64,000 nt of DNA from NCBI RefSeq assembly GCF_965363235.1, contig NC_134844.1, positions 50,216,872-50,280,871 of the forward strand, written 5' to 3'. Source of the DNA: Mytilus galloprovincialis (taxonomy: Eukaryota; Mollusca; Bivalvia; Mytilida; Mytilidae). The position numbers were made by a program, and so were the translations under genes. Of the stretch, positions 1 through 14,400 are shown in pieces. The notes under the pieces are model-generated. The model saw only the letters and a program-made list of their open reading frames with translations, searched no databases and was not told the DNA's origin. Positions within the stretch are counted from its first letter, which is position 1; each line of letters starts with the position of its first letter.

Positions 1-479
1 TACCACATAAAGGCAACAGTAGTAATCCGCTGTTCAAAATTCATAAATCGATTGAGAGAAAACAAATCCTCTTTACAAACTAAACCCAAGGGAAACCCGA
101 CAACCATAAGAGACAAACACCAGAACAAAAGAAACACTGAAGTGCAACAAAAACAAACGCAAAGGCATCATACATAGAAAAGAACTATTAAATAACATGA
201 ATAACAGCTTCCATATTCCTGACTTGGTACAGGACATTTAGAGATTTTTTTTTATACAAGACTACAATGAAGATAACATATTTTTCATTTTTCGATCATT
301 GATAGTATGTACAACACGACCATGGGACACCATATCAGAGTAAGAAGATGTGGTATGATTGCAAATGAAACAACTTTCAACCATGGCTTGCATTTTCAAA
401 TTTGATTTCCTTGCTTGAGGGTTGCTGCTCACAAGGAAACTAATAATCAAACCAAGAGTTTCAAGAGGTGAAGTTGAAA

Positions 480-1140
480 TAATCCCTCAGGTAGTTTTTA
501 CGGACTCCATAACGAGTTGGTTGACCGTTATGGAATATCTGTTTGGTAGATGATAGCCGATATATTCCAAAATGTCATAACTTCAATCCTATTCCCTTTT
601 TTCCCGAATTAGGCTTTTTATCGGTTTCTACTAACACGAAAAACACCATTATCATATGTGGAGCAAGATCTGCTTACCTTTCCATAACACCTGAGATCAA
701 CCCCAGTTTTTGATGAGGTATGTGTTGCTCAAACTCGAGTTTTCTCTATTCTGTTTTGCTTGTATTGTTTGTCTTTTTCTTGTTTTAGCCATGACGTTGC
801 AACTTAATGGTCTGAATATCCCTTTGATATCTTTCGCCTCCCTTTTAGACAAGACAACAACTTTGACAACATGTTTTTCATCTCGTTTGCATTGATAGTA
901 TGTGCAATGAAATCAAATGTCCATGTGACACCATATCAGAATAAAAAGATGTGGTATGATTTCCAATAAAAACAATTTTCAACCAGAGACCTAATAATGT
1001 AGAAGTTAACAACTATTGTTCATCGGACAGCCTTCAACAAGGAGCAAATTCCATACCTCATGGTAAGTTATAAAATGCCCCGAAAGGAAACAATAAATGT
1101 AAATCAACTCAAACGAGACAACTTACGGCCTGATAACACT
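480..1140. repeat. Dispersed repeat fragments (families P and A)
   Basis: 657-900 (gtggagcaagatctgcttac, tttgatatctttcgcctccc) recurs in part at 4345-4430 and inverted at 5624-5700. 905-1140 (tgtggtatgatttccaataa, gaagttaacaactattgttc) is an inverted piece of repeat A. 260-470 shows similar sequence. Confidence 0.6.
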
Positions 1141-1339
1141 TTTCCGTGTTCTGTTCAATGAACAATGAATTCGGGGTCAAGTCCTAATTCTGTACAAATA
1201 GTAAATTTGTATGGTTGTTTTGAAAAATCAAACTTGTTCGAGCCGATCAATATGATTGATCTAATTAAACATAAGTCACTCTGAAATGTGATATAACATG
1301 GCACTCAGTTCAGAACACCTCAACAAATTAATTAGAACC

Positions 1340-2010
1340 ATAACTCTAAAATAATTAAGGTTTTCATTGACGCCTATGACAAAAAATTGGCTGAATTGGA
1401 AAAGGTCGAATTGGACGATTTCTCAGAAAGGGTCAAAACACTCAGATATCTCATAAAAAGACGAATGTATAAGTATAAAAACTAAATTATCAACCAAAGT
1501 CCATTTTCAGAGACAAAGAAGCTGTAAAATTTCTATCATCACTTCACGATAAATAGGTTGTTGTTCCTCTGGACAAAGTTTCAAATAATATTATTTTTGT
1601 ATGTAAATTGTACTACATGTACTTAGAGTTTCTTGTACAAGAATTAGTAAAATTGGAAATAAACAAGCACTCGGTCAATCCAACACACAAGGATGATATT
1701 TTGCGTAAGTCCTTCATGACTTCAATTATCATAACATTGAACAGAAAATCTGAGGACGTACCTTGTTTGTATTGGATACATAAACCTCACCAAAGATGAA
1801 GAACTGAATCTTCAACCACTGTATCGGATTCCTAAACTACATAAGTGTCCTTAAAAACAATTGTAGATTGCTGAGTCTTCCAAGTGATTCACGAAACTCT
1901 TTCTAAATTATTAACATCAATTTTGTCAAGAATCAAAGACGGGCTTCAAAGTTATTGTGAATAAACTCATTATAGATACCAGGATAAGATTATGTATTTA
2001 CGCCAGACGT
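1340..2010 (+). pseudogene. Penelope-like retroelement relic (reverse transcriptase fragment)
   Basis: Fragments resembling the molluscan Penelope-like RT N-terminal half: VVVPLDKVSNNIIFVCK and a following lysine-rich linker, then IPKLHKC and related residues. Old and broken in several places; no end features are clear. Assignment is from memory of the family motifs. Confidence 0.5.
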
Positions 2011-2099
2011 AAAATTATATGTTTTAGAGATATATTCTAGACATGGCGTGAATCTGATATGGATACCAAAAAAGATCTTTTTAGGGTACATACTCACTA

Positions 2100-4300
2100 A
2101 GTCTCTTTCGTCTTGCAACACGATCCCCGATAAAAACTGTGTATAGAATCAACTTACCTTTGTGTTTCTACAACCAAACATGTGAAATAACTAACTAAAT
2201 TAACTAAATTGATTATTATAGTGACATGTGATTTTTACAAAAAAAAATTATAATACAGTGAAATATAAAAAACACCCGACCGTTTTGGGTCTATTATTCA
2301 CTTACAACATATTAATTTAATATAAATGGTACGACGAACAAAATGAATATATTATAGCGGAAATTGTCAGAAACGTTCAATCTTATCTAAATAATGATAA
2401 AAGGAGGAACGTATTTAATACATAAAAAATTGAATTTATTAGTTATTTTAGTATAGATCGTTTTAGCCCTGTCGTGCTGAATGGCCAAAAACAATCCGTT
2501 TTTTGTGGAAATTTGGCAGTACGGTAGGTACGACACTTGTAGATAAACAACAAGATAAGAAAACATAATTACATTATAGTTCACTACGCGTTGAATCGTA
2601 TAAAAAAAATATAAATGTAAAAAATATACAAATGGGATGATTTATTGATTTTTTTCCTGTTTTACATTACGTAATGCACCCAGTACACAACACAAAATAA
2701 TATAAAAGATATAGGTAATATAACGCGTGAAACATTGTTTATTGTCTTGGCTTTCTTGTGACCTGTCATTGGTTGCGTTGAAACATTCCTTACCAACTTT
2801 TCCTGTGATAAAAAATAAATTTGATGAATAGTAATAATAAGGGAGCAGTGTTTGTGTTAATTAGTTTAAATTAAACCCCTGCCTTCTATGTCTTTTTAAA
2901 CGTCAATATGGAATTTACTCACAACATCAATAACACACTGTAATCATTAATCTTAAGGACTATCATAACATGTTGCATTTAGACTAGTGGCCTATCAAAG
3001 TGATCAAGTCATCATTTTCAGAAACTACTTCCATTGGTCTTTACAAAAAATAAATGCCAACATTAACAACTTGTTAGCTTTAACTGTGATTTGTGATTCA
3101 TTTCAATTGTTCATCATCAATTTCTTCGTCTGTTGCAACCTTTCAGATTTCTTCCCAAAACGTTGCAGAAGGACTCAATTAGCAGATTACAATTTTGACA
3201 GTCTATGCTAAATTGTCGTTGTAATAAAAGTATCAACCCGGAAGTTTCCGAATGACAAACTTATCTCCCATTTCTCCAAAGTAATTGAAAAACGACACGT
3301 TTGTCAGTTACATTGCTTTCGTTCGGAAATTGAATATTTTGATTTAAACGAATTATAGCCGAGTAAGGGTGTCGTTGATCGGAAAATTAATACATACTTC
3401 TTTATGAAAATGTTTTTGGAAGAAATTGAGTGTCTTTGTAAGGTATAAAGTTACATAGAAATATTTTTAATTATTTCTTATATTAAGATGGCTAAGACAT
3501 TCAAATCGGCGACTTAGCTCCCTTGAAGGTTTTTCAGTATACGGATGTGGATAAAAAACTGCACATTGCTAGAAATAGTTATGTCAACGTTAGAAACCTT
3601 AATAATGTTATACAAACAGACAGGAGGTGGAGAGTTGTTGCATTGATACTCAAACCACATCTTATATCTAGGAAATACGAAAAAATGAAAAACATTGCTA
3701 GACGAAATTTTAATCTGCTAACCGAGTCCCTGTGCACGTTTTTGTTTTAGCAAAGGGACATAACAAGCTCACGCCTTCTAATCCCAGGTGAAAGATACAA
3801 TGTCTCCTATGGGAATTGTTTTTAACCAATCTTATTCCACGTTGTTTCACGTATGGAATGCCACAGCTGCCTTATGATAACAATAACCATATCATTAATG
3901 AATACCTAATGAAATTCGTGCTGGAACAGCGTCGATTGTCAACCAGAAGAGACCCAGGAGAGTAAAACAATCATCACACTTTGTACAAAGAGTTGTATCA
4001 TATGTAATAGCCAATGTTCCGTTTAAAGTGAAGATTCAGCTGTATAAAACTAAATGATGCTGCAAAAAAACGGTCCTGGTTAATATAATGTAATAATGAT
4101 AAAAAGTCTCAATCTTAACAAGTAAATGATTATGATGCTGTAAAAAAAAACAAGTTTTGGTTTATAACATATTAGTAATGGTAAAAAGTCTCTATTTTAA
4201 TAAATACATGTTTAACGTCATGCTACAAATATCACATGCATTATCTGGACGAGAACATCATATACACTGTATATGATGAATGTGACCTATCGAATTAGAC
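2100..4300. other. No gene or named repeat seen
   Basis: AT-rich sequence. Short open frames (for example 2987-3211 and 3523-3750) have no recognisable domain or splice context. Confidence 0.5.
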
Positions 4301-4700
4301 TATCTACCGGATTTGTATTAACATAAGCAACACGACGGGTGCCACATGTGGAACAGGATCTGCTTACCCTTCACCTGAAATCATCCCCAGTTTTGCTGTG
4401 TTTCGTGTTGTTGTTGTACCCATTTTTGTGACATTTTGTTCACGCATCGTTGTCAATATACAGGAATTCGATGCGACTGTCGTACAAGAAAGAGGTTTAG
4501 CGCTTTAAAACCTGGTTGATATCACCGTTTTCTACATTTGAAAAATGCCTGTACCAAGTCAGGAATATGACAGTTGCTGTTTATTCGTTTGATGTGTTTT
4601 ATCATTTGATTTTGCCATTTGATTAGGGACTTTGCGTTTTGAATTTTCGTCGGAGTTTAGTATTTTTGTGATTTTACCTTCTTTTTTTGGGGGGTGGGGG
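4300..4700 (+). repeat. Dispersed repeat P fragment and G-run
   Basis: Contains tgtggaacaggatctgctta, tgcctgtaccaagtcaggaa and ggactttgcgttttgaattt, matching (inverted) sequence at 200-240. Ends in a G-run at 4689-4709. Confidence 0.6.
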
Positions 4701-4993
4701 GGGGGGGGCAGTGAAACAAATGCCGTCTTGATTTACTTTATCGTTATGACCTTTAGTTAACTAGAAATGTCCCGAGTTTTGGCATTTCACGAAGGACGTT
4801 GCTGGTGTGACTTGATGAGCAGTAACAACGTTCATGCCAAAATCGTGAATTTCTATCAGTTGGTTTTTTTGTTGCTGAATCTTGTGTTTTAAGTGCGGTG
4901 ATTTTTTTATTACTGCTTTCCTCATTTTCGTTTCTATAAAGACAATGAATGTATCTGTCTGTTATCAGAGCATGGATTCGTGCACACATTCAT

Positions 4994-5590
4994 AGATGAA
5001 ACGCGCGTCTGGCGTATTAAATTATAATGCTGGTACCTTTGATACTGAACTATATACCCACTGGGTCGATGTCACTGCACGTGGACGTTTCGTCCCCGAG
5101 GGTATTACCAGCCCAGTAGTCAGCACTTCGGTGTTGACATGAATATCAATTATATGGTATTTTTTATAAATTTCCTGTGTACAAAACTATGATTGTTTTG
5201 AAAAACTAAGGCTTTTCTTATCCCAGGCATAGCTTACCTTCGTCGTATTTGGCACAACTGTTTGGAATTTCGGGTCCTCATTTTTCTTCGACTTTGTACT
5301 TGTTTGGTTTAAAAATATTTTAATCTGCGCATCACTGATGAGTCTAATGTAGACCAAACGTGATATCTTTCGTATTAAATTATAATCCCGGTAACTTTGA
5401 TAACTATTTACACCACGAGGTCGATGCCACTACTGGTGGACGTTATTTTCCGGAGTGTATCAACAGACCAGTAGTCAGAACTTCGGTGTTGACATGAATA
5501 TCAATTATATTGTCATTTTTATAAATTTCCTGTGTACAAAACTATGATTTTTTTTTTGAAAACTTAGGATTTTCTTATCCCGAAAGATAT
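4994..5590 (+). repeat. Tandem dispersed repeat V, period 358 bp (one full, one partial copy)
   Basis: cgtattaaattataat begins at 5013 and again at 5371. Both copies contain gtcgatg-cact, gtggacgt, ccagtagtcag and acttcggtgttgacatgaat. The first copy is preceded by gatgaaacgcgcgtctggcg, which is partly palindromic. An inverted scrap occurs at about 1980-2015. Confidence 0.8.
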
Positions 5591-5599
5591 TAGTAACTG

Positions 5600-6940
5600 T
5601 TATGAAATACATTGATAATGATGTTAAAGAGAGGCGAAAGATACTAAAGGGATATCAAACTCATAAGTCAAAAATAAACTTATTACCATAGCAAAAAAGA
5701 CAAAAAGACAAGCAGACAAGAAGACAAACAGACAAGAAGACAAACAACAGTACACAAAACACAACATAAAAATGATCGCTCTGAGGAATACGATTGGCAT
5801 TGGTTCCATTGAGATAAGTATTCTTTCTAAAAAAAAATTCAACTGCACAGTAATCTATTACCTTTTCTATTCAATCTCAATATACTTTTCAACTTGTAAA
5901 AGAAGCCAGTTACATGCGTATATTTGTACATGAAAGTTGTATTGTGTTTTCTTGCTATTTCGCAATACTGTGCAATTGAAGATGTGCAAATGGTAATATT
6001 ACTAAATACCACTTTATATTTATCTACCACTAGTGTTTCCCTTGAAACTGACCTTATCACAAACTAGTACACTTTTGCTGCCACCGCTGGAAACAGCATG
6101 CATCAGTCTAGTTTTTTGAAGACTTTGTTGAGGGAACACAAAAACGAAAAATTCATTTTTAGTTTAAACAATATTTATTCAGATAAGTCATCACCTAACG
6201 ATACAATACACTTGAAGCAAATATATAGGATTCAGAAAGTTGCTTTTACAAATCAGTCTTCTAGCTTTTTTTCTTGTATTACATGTGATATTGCCTGGAT
6301 AATAAAACAGCTCAGTTTACCCCTACTAGAAGATTGTTAAAGACAGTTTGTAAAAATGCTCGTCATGGCAAATACAATATGAAAAACTATAAAAAGTACT
6401 TTCTGATCCAGCATAAAAGTAACGTAGTAGCCTTAAGTTATTTTTCTATTTATCATCATAGTGTTAAAGCCATAAAGGGATTCAGTAGCAATTGCAAGTC
6501 AACACTGTCTTTGTTTTCACATTAATTGTATTGGCTGTCATATTCATTTAATATTTTTTTAAACTTTTTACAAATAAAAGGAAAAAAATATGCACAAAAA
6601 CCATGAAAAATATGCAAACAAATTTAACAAAAAAATTCATGGAACCTTAATTGCACACTCTATATATATATACCTGATAAAGACTCAGTAAATTGTTCTG
6701 ACAACATATTGTTTTGGATGTAATATACCATAGAAAAAATGATCAAAACTGTGCTCATCTCCAAAGTTCAACATTAAGTTTAACTGACTGACTTAATGCA
6801 ATTTATTGTTATTTTGTGTAATTCCTGAAATCACATTCAGCATTTCATATCATGAAGGTATATGTATTTTAAAGTCAATAGGTTATATATTTAATTATAA
6901 ATGTAAGATGAGGTGGACAAATAATAAACTTTTGAGAAAT
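5600..6940. other. Anonymous sequence with repeat scraps
   Basis: An inverted piece of repeat P (5624-5700) and one hairpin unit of the K type (5950-5990). Nothing else supported. Confidence 0.5.
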
Positions 6941-6946
6941 ATTTAT

Positions 6947-7045
6947 AGATTATCGTTGATCATCTCAACGAGATTGATTTTTTTGCTTGAGCCGAGACAT
7001 CGAAAGCGAGAAAAGCAATCGAGTTGAGATGACCAATGATAATCT
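6947..7045. repeat. Hairpin, 99 bp
   Basis: agattatcgttgatcatctc ... and gagatgaccaatgataatct pair, with an inner gcttgagc/gcgagaaaagc stem. Further gataat/tatcgcta motifs around it suggest a larger, decayed inverted-repeat element. Confidence 0.75.
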
Positions 7046-7049
7046 GTTT

Positions 7050-9230
7050 ATCGCTATTTTACCTATGACGACGATGTCAATTTCATTAGCAACGCCACGT
7101 GCCTCCTTAGTTTATAGCGATCATTTTCCATCTCAAGCGAGTAGCATGATATGAAAAATTATCACAAAAAAAGATCAAAGGAAAAATTCACAAAATAGCG
7201 ATAACAAAGATTACTCAATTCAAAATAGAAATATCTCCTTCCATCAAAGTAAATACATTTTTAAAAATAATGTTAAATTTATGGTAAACATCCTATTTTC
7301 TCTTCTAAAAGACTTGAAAAACTTGTTTATTTTTCAGTTTTCAATATTAGGACAAAAAGTCAAAATTCAATATTCATCTGCAGAATGCCACAACAAAGCA
7401 AAGTAAATGATAATGTTAATTGTGACTACATCAAATACCAATCTTCATCGTGCTGTGTAAGTTCTACCATGCCTGTGAAAAGTCAATTAGTAAATATGTA
7501 ACTATATAGGTAAATGAGGTAAGTAGGGTAGTATGTATGATATATTAAATGTAATATGTAAAATGATTAACTCAAAAGCTTAATCTGATATTCATCTATT
7601 TTTCTTGCTGAATTTACAATGTGTTTTTTCTAGAAAATGTCAAAATTACTTCAACAATAAAAGGTATCTAAAATCAATAATGACTGAGGTCAAATAATCT
7701 GTAAAAACTTTTGAGTTATTCTAGTGTTTTGTTATTCTATATAAATATATAGTGAAACCTGTTCAACCTGAACCCTGTGGAAACTAGAAACGTTTTTCAG
7801 ACTCTTATATCAGCACATACACTAAAAATTGTGTAAAAAAACTAGTCTCAGAAACATTATAAACCAAACATAAAATCAAAACAACCAAAGTCAAGAGTTA
7901 CAGCACTTAATAGCCAAAGTTGTGACTGAGTGCAGAAATATTAAGATAGAAAGTTCTAGGGTGCTCGGTCTTTTACAAGTTTCACTGTTATATGAACACA
8001 CATATAAGCTAAATAAGCTAAATTAAATACAACAATGAAAAACATGGGTTGCTCTCTTATTAAATACAACTAATGAATTAAAATTTTGTCTAAAAAAATG
8101 ATAAGGGTTTTTCCAGAATTAATTGTATGGAGGGAAGGAAGGCACTTTTATTAAAATTTGATGGGTGGTGGTTATTTAAGAAAGATTGCTTGAACATATC
8201 CAATTTAAAATGTATGCATTGTGGGGTCAAATAAAAAGTGTCTTCCTTCCCCCCATACATTTATTTTTGGAACAACCCTAAACACTGTACTCAATAATAA
8301 ATATATATTGATACAATATTGTTATCAAATTAATATGACCATACCAAATGTGTTGTAAGCAGATGTATGTGAAAAATCGAACAAAGAGTAGGACTGGTAT
8401 CACATTCATCTAAATCCAGATTTTGACAGCTGATTGGATCAAAGAAAATAGTTTTGTAAGACATCTTAAAATTTCATTGATCTATACAATTTTCAATTTA
8501 TTTCCACACATCCCAAGTTTTTTTTAAATGTTGTCAAGAAGGTAGAAACTCGATCTCTTTTGCATGAGACCAAGTGGGTAGAGAGGGGCAGGGGTCATTC
8601 TTTCCCTTATTCAATATCCTGGATCTGCGGGCATCAGTTATGATAATTATAGATCTAATAGCTGCAAAAACTGCACAGAATCAAAATCCATTTGAAGGAA
8701 AGAAAAATTAGATTGAGTAAAAGATATGATATATGATTATATATAAAAAAAATGTTGATGAACGTTTGAGTTATTTATGAAAAGTTAGAGAAAACACTGC
8801 TGAACACTAGCGAAAAGTATCTCACAGATATGTAATGTAATAATATTCATAGAATATATATGACTAAATTTTTTAAGTCCATAAGGTGTATCTTCATACA
8901 AAATGTAATGAATCTCTTATTTGGAGTCCCTGAGAGAAATTTTACAAATATTCCATGAGTCAGGATGGAAGACACAGGTTAACCATAGTATACCCATACT
9001 TTGGAACAGGGATTATGATGTTTGTGTAAAATAAATCTTTATAAGAGACAGAGTTTCTGTTTTCATTGCATCTATTGCACACAAAAATCAGTTATACAAC
9101 CATCAAAAGAAACTGTACAGTCATGCACCTCTTTAATATATATTCTTGTTTCAAAGACCAAATTTAAGAGAAATAGTCCACAAAGAAGCAAAAGAAACAT
9201 CCAGTTTGGCCATTTCAATTGATATTTTAT
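7050..9230. other. Mostly anonymous AT-rich DNA
   Basis: Only the inverted-repeat element at 8104-8279 stands out. No coding exon with plausible splice sites was found. Confidence 0.5.
8104..8279. mobile_element. Small inverted-repeat element, 176 bp
   Basis: agggtttttccagaattaat...gtatggagggaaggaaggca at the left pairs with tcttccttccccccatacat...ggaacaaccct at the right. About 45-bp arms, non-coding interior. Confidence 0.75.
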
Positions 9231-9625
9231 AATGTGTCTTTCTATATTGAGATGTTACACTATTGTTTCAGATAAGGGTGTAAGTTTGCATGGTACTTTT
9301 ACAACGTTTAAACCTCTAGGTCAGGAATCTGATATTCAGTAGTTGTCGTTTGTTGATGTGATTCATAAGTGTTTCCCGTTCGCAATTTTTATATATATCA
9401 AAACGTTGGTTTTCCCTTTTGAATGGTTTTACACTAGTAATTTTTGGGACCCTTTATAGCTTGCTGTTCAGTGTGAGCCAAAGCTCCGAGTTGAAGACTG
9501 TACTTTGACTTATAATGGTTTACTTTTATAAATTGTGACTGGGATGGAGAGTTGTCTCATTGGCACTCATACCACATCTTCTTAGTTTAAACATATTTAT
9601 TTATACCACATCTTCTTATATCTAA
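9230..9625 (+). repeat. Dispersed repeat A copy
   Basis: Contains ttacactagtaatttttggg, tatagcttgctgttcagtg and the end gagttgtctcattggcactc plus ataccacatcttctta. This end is the likely source of the 48-bp minisatellite. Confidence 0.7.
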
Positions 9626-10286
9626 TCTCTGTCAAGCAAAGACAATCCTTTTTTACCAAATAAGTTTAAAGTTCATAGTTTATAGTTTATAGTTTAATAG
9701 TCCATGCAGGAGCCACAAAGCATATGTGTCCTTTTTTAAGCAAAAGATTACAACATTTGAGCTGCATTAGATAGAAATCAACCTAATTTCTAATGAATAT
9801 CAAAACTTATTTTGGGTAGAAAACATTTCTATGCAAAGTCTGTAAGTGTTTGAAAATTCAGTTGATATAAGAATCTACAAAACATACCTAAATTCATTTT
9901 CATTTTTATTTGTTTCAAATATTCCATTATCTATCAAAGTTTAATACATGTATATAGACACTTGCATAAGGTCGATTTCTATCTGTTGTAGCTAAGCCAA
10001 AAAAAAACCCAAAAAACTACAGTGCAATAAACAACACTCAAGTAAGTGAATTAAAACAGATACTAATATTAAGGGCTTTTCAATAGAATGTTATGTGCGC
10101 TTTTTGAAGGCATTTGAATAGAGATGTCTTTTGGAAGATATGTCTGGAACATATTAAAACTTTAAGTATAAAACTATATGGTATAATATTGCAATTTTTT
10201 GTCACTTTTATTTTTTTTATAAAAGTGCAATGTCAAAGACCCTCATATACTTTTCTTTCTAGAACAGCCCTTAGCAACTCATTAAG

Positions 10287-10780
10287 TCAGTCAGAGGTAC
10301 TACTTGTACAAGTTATTTTTATTTACATGAAGATGTAAATAATAATATACTTAATATACACTTGGATAAGTATCTTACAATTTACCTATATAAGTATACT
10401 AATTTTTACTTCCTCGAGTATTTTTAAAACAAGAATGTGTCCTCAGTACACGAATGCCCCACTCGCACTTTCATTTTCTATGTTCAGTGGACCGTGACAT
10501 TGGGATAAAACTCTAATTTGGCATTAAAATTAGAAAGATCATATCATAGGGAACATGTGTACTAAGTTTGAAGTTGATTGGACTTCAACTTCATCAAAAA
10601 CTACCTTGACCAAAAACTTTAACCTGAAGCGGGACAGACAGACGGACAAACGGACGGACGAACAGACGGAGGGACGAACAGAGGGACGAACGGACGCACA
10701 GACCAGAAAACATAATGCCCCTCTACTATCGTAGGTGGGGCATAATAAAAATGATTTGTACAAGTAGTACCTCTGACTGA
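10287..10780. mobile_element. Inverted-repeat element L2, split by repeat C
   Basis: Ends TCAGTCAGAGGTACTACTTG and caagtagtacctctgactga are inverted repeats. The same termini bound element L1 at 57037. Repeat C (10430-10745) sits inside. Confidence 0.72.
10430..10745 (+). repeat. Dispersed repeat C, copy 1, with a gacggacg stretch
   Basis: Starts aacaagaatgtgtcctcag, contains ttggacttcaacttcatcaa, then a gacrgacg-rich short tandem stretch (10633-10700), and ends cgtaggtggggcata. Homologous to 44753-45045 and, inverted and split, to 37614-38506. The SVRPSVRPSV-like open frame here is an artefact of the gacg repeats. Confidence 0.85.
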
Positions 10781-11151
10781 AGGAGGTATTAGTAATTTCT
10801 AATGAAGTAATTATTCCCTATCTCCTATTAGTGTCATGTTAGAACAACACTTGGGAATATGTACAACAAATGGTCAACTGTAAAAGTTATAAAACTACAA
10901 TAAATAAGATGTGTTCAACAATTTCGTCAATAAATTGGTCAAATAAGTTTCTTTCATTTAAAACAGCATAGATTTATTTATATTTATATCTATATTTATA
11001 TCATGAAGATAAACTGAACAGAAGGGTTTTATCTCCCATCCCCTATCTTTTCTTTTGTCTGTTTTTAAAAATTAAAATTAACAACATTTCTTTTAAATGA
11101 ACAACTAAAACAACCTGTCAGATCAATATACTGTGAATTAAATTGATTCCA

Positions 11152-11310
11152 TGCATTTGTTATTGCCTTTTCGATATGACAGACCAAAAGGTGAAAATAA
11201 CTACTGTGATGACATGCTGGAAAAGCTGCATACTAATTTATGCGTCAGATTTTATATTGCAATTACTTAACAGAGGTAATTACTTGCAATAATTTTTGAA
11301 TATACAGTAT
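11152..11310 (+). mobile_element. MITE X, degenerate copy in the GATD1 3' region
   Basis: Contains ccatgcatttgttattgcc near the left and ttgcaataatttttgaatat plus acagtat at the right, matching the interior and right terminus of the family. The rest is too diverged to bound well. Confidence 0.5.
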
Positions 11311-11369
11311 GCAAAAAATAAATGAGTCTATGTAGATTTGAAAATTCCAATCATTTAATCCTTGAATAC

Positions 11370-11485
11370 CTACTTCTGAGCACACATTAATGTTAAGTTT
11401 TGTACTGCTGTTAGTGTAGAGAGATCATTCTGTCCTGTAATAAGATGTCTGTCTATAATCACATGTACTGCATCACAATCACTAC
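11370..11485 (-). CDS. GATD1: GATD1 terminal coding exon 7
   Basis: 116 nt ending in TAG (cta at 11370-11372). It encodes [19 protein letters not shown] and then the tail [17 protein letters not shown]. The acceptor is TTTTTTGTAG. A degenerate MITE end lies in the presumed 3' UTR (around 11287-11310). A plausible AATAAA on the minus strand lies near 10974, but the 3' end is not resolved. Confidence 0.95.
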
Positions 11486-14400
11486 CTACAAAAAAATTCA
11501 AACTCATTGCTTTATCATTATGGAGGGGGCAGGACCTTTTTCGAGACCTTGGGATCGGGTGTTTTTAAGCTTGGGATTTCAGGATTGACCCTTTCGGGAT
11601 CAGGGATTATATTTTTTTAAATTTGGGATCTCTGGATTTCATGTTTTTAAGCCCAGGATTTAGGGATCAGGACCCCTCCCACCCCCACCCCCTAATTATG
11701 TAAGTAATAGACTTCTATTCAACACCTCCAATAGAATGAAATGTTTTTGGTGTATTACCTTAGCTACTTCACTCAGATGATTATAGAAATTCTGAAAGAT
11801 TCCATGCATGATGATTTCACAAATCAATAAACTTTGAAAAATATAACTTTATACATGTAGTTCAAAAAATAATACACTTAGTTCAAGACAAATTTCATCC
11901 AGTTCAAAGAACTGTATTGCCAGTGTATAGAAGTTCATATTTGTAATGTCATGGCATATGGGTTTATAAATGTATAAATTCTTTGGTTTTGCCATGATGC
12001 TACTAAAACTAATGGAAAGATTAATTTTGAACAATATATGATTAATCCATAATGCAACATAAAATAACTTTGAAAAATACTCAATAATGTGCAATTTGAA
12101 CTTGAAATATAAATAACCAGATTGTCCATGATTTAAACAGCTGCATAGTTTGTACATTCAATTGAGAAAAAATAATCTTGGACTAACTATTAACTAATTT
12201 TGACAATTTCTCAAGCAATATCTGATGTTTAACCTCTGAATTTCACATTTCTCATAAACACATTCATAATTTCATATAACTATTACATTAGTTTCAATGC
12301 AAATTTGAATCTATGCTTCATGAAATAGTTTTGAAATGTTCAATCTTACTACAATCTATACATTCTAATTACTGTGGATTCATTGATATTTGTTGGAGAT
12401 CAATGTTCTGACATGGATTTCTTGGGTACAGGAGAACAACAAACTTAATTCTAATGCAACAATGTTTGTAACGTTCATTTTGATTGGATAACGTCACTTT
12501 CTTACATGGCATCAATTGACAATTGATGCTATGGGACGTACGCGCAAGCGCAGACGGCATATGACAGATTTTAAATACATGTTTTAACGTTGTTTTCTGT
12601 CAGTTTCATTAGAATGGAGATAACAATATTGTATTTTAAGCTCTGACGGCATCAATTGGGGATTTGATGGTCGCAAATACCCGTTTACTATCTCCGCTAA
12701 CGCGTCGCCAGTAAACTTAATTTGCGACCATCAAATCCCCAATTGATGCCGTCGGAGCTTAAAATACAATACAGTTATCTCCTAAATGTTCAATAAATTA
12801 CAAGTTTCCTAAACTAATATATACAGACTTTGGAAAAACATCGAAATTAAATATCCAGAAAAATGCAAGTGTTTCTCAATCCACAAAAACTGTTTCTCAC
12901 AAAAATAAACGAATCCACAGTATATGATATTTGATCACAAATATAGAATATTTTGATACAAACTAATATAACCAATTTAAGCCATCATGAATTATCTCCC
13001 CTTTGTTAGTTCTATTGTGCATATTTTGTACCAATCTACTTCCCTCATTGTTCTTTGTTCAATTGTATTTTGTTTGCAATTGAACTTGAAAACACTTAAA
13101 ATTTAGAAAAGACTTTATAAGATGAACGTTTTTCTCTATTAACCTGTAACCTAATCTATAATTTTCCAAGCTTCATTACTTGAAGTTTAACAAAATTAAA
13201 CTTACAGTTATATTTTCCACCTAGGTCTTTTATTGTATCTTCTGTTATAAGTGGTAATGAAGAAAAGTCTGGACTTTTTGCTAATTCATATACTGATGGC
13301 TGAAACAATATATTACTATAGTTACCATTAGTGTCACTACTGTAAATTTAGAAATTTTTGCATGCATTTGTTATTGCAATTTTGTCATTTAAACTAAAAT
13401 GCAATTCAAATATTTGTAATATTGAGAAATATCCTGTTTAATTCATATTAAAGATTTCAAAATGCGAGTTTAAATTATTGCAGTTATAACCCTGTTGCAG
13501 TTATTTTGCAATATTTAAAACATCGCAATAATTTCTGAATTTACAGTAAATACAAAACATTAAAATAACTCAGATTTGATAAATTCTTTATTGCTCTTGT
13601 ATCCTAATCCAAATTCTAAATTACTTTTTTATGCTTCTACTTACTTTTGGTTTTTTTTTATTACTCATGACAATTCATAGAATAAAATACTGATAGTTCA
13701 TTATTTTTTTAAGGATACCAGTTTTCATCGATTTCATGGTCATGATGGGTGCAGTTGAACCAAAAATTTTAATTTTCAGTAAAGTACAAATTTTCATATA
13801 TTTTAAAAGCTTGTATGCAGATTTTTTTAAAATAAAACATCCAATATCAATGAAAATATATTTTTTCCATAATCCACTAAAATCTGCTTACGCCAACTTG
13901 TCTCTACATATAGAATTAAGAGGGTGTCCATGGAAAAAACCAGGCAGTGGATGGCACATGACATATTTTGTTTTCAATTTGTTTTCATCTATTTCATATC
14001 ACAAATTCATTCTTTCTCAAAGTTAAATTTTGTTTTCTATTAACTGCAAGAAGTAAGGAGAAAAAAAATACATAGAATGCACTGAAAATTCATTGAAAAG
14101 GGGAGATAACTCTTCATTTTGTACACAGTTTTGTTGCGTTGTTAGTGAACTTTAAAATCATTTTCTGAGCCATCCACTGTTGATTCAAAAATATCATTGA
14201 CATATATCTCCTTTGTATGATATATACATTGCATTGGAACCAAACATTATTAAAGTTGGAAAAAAATTATGTTGTGCCACACATATCATAGGATTTGCCT
14301 GATATTTACTTGGACAGCCTCTTAATAATACAATTCAAAGAAGGGATTCAGGAAAAGGACTATACTACATGTATACTAAGTATCACAAAATAAAAGGTAG

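Noticed and set aside
4753-4989. 78-residue minus-strand frame (CYCSSSHTSNVLREMPKLG)
   Set aside because: Possibly part of a dispersed repeat or an exon, but no splice context or family was recognised.
10539-10763. SVRPSVRPSVCSSV-type protein (and a related frame at 44872-45072)
   Set aside because: Translation of the gacggacg short tandem stretch in repeat C.
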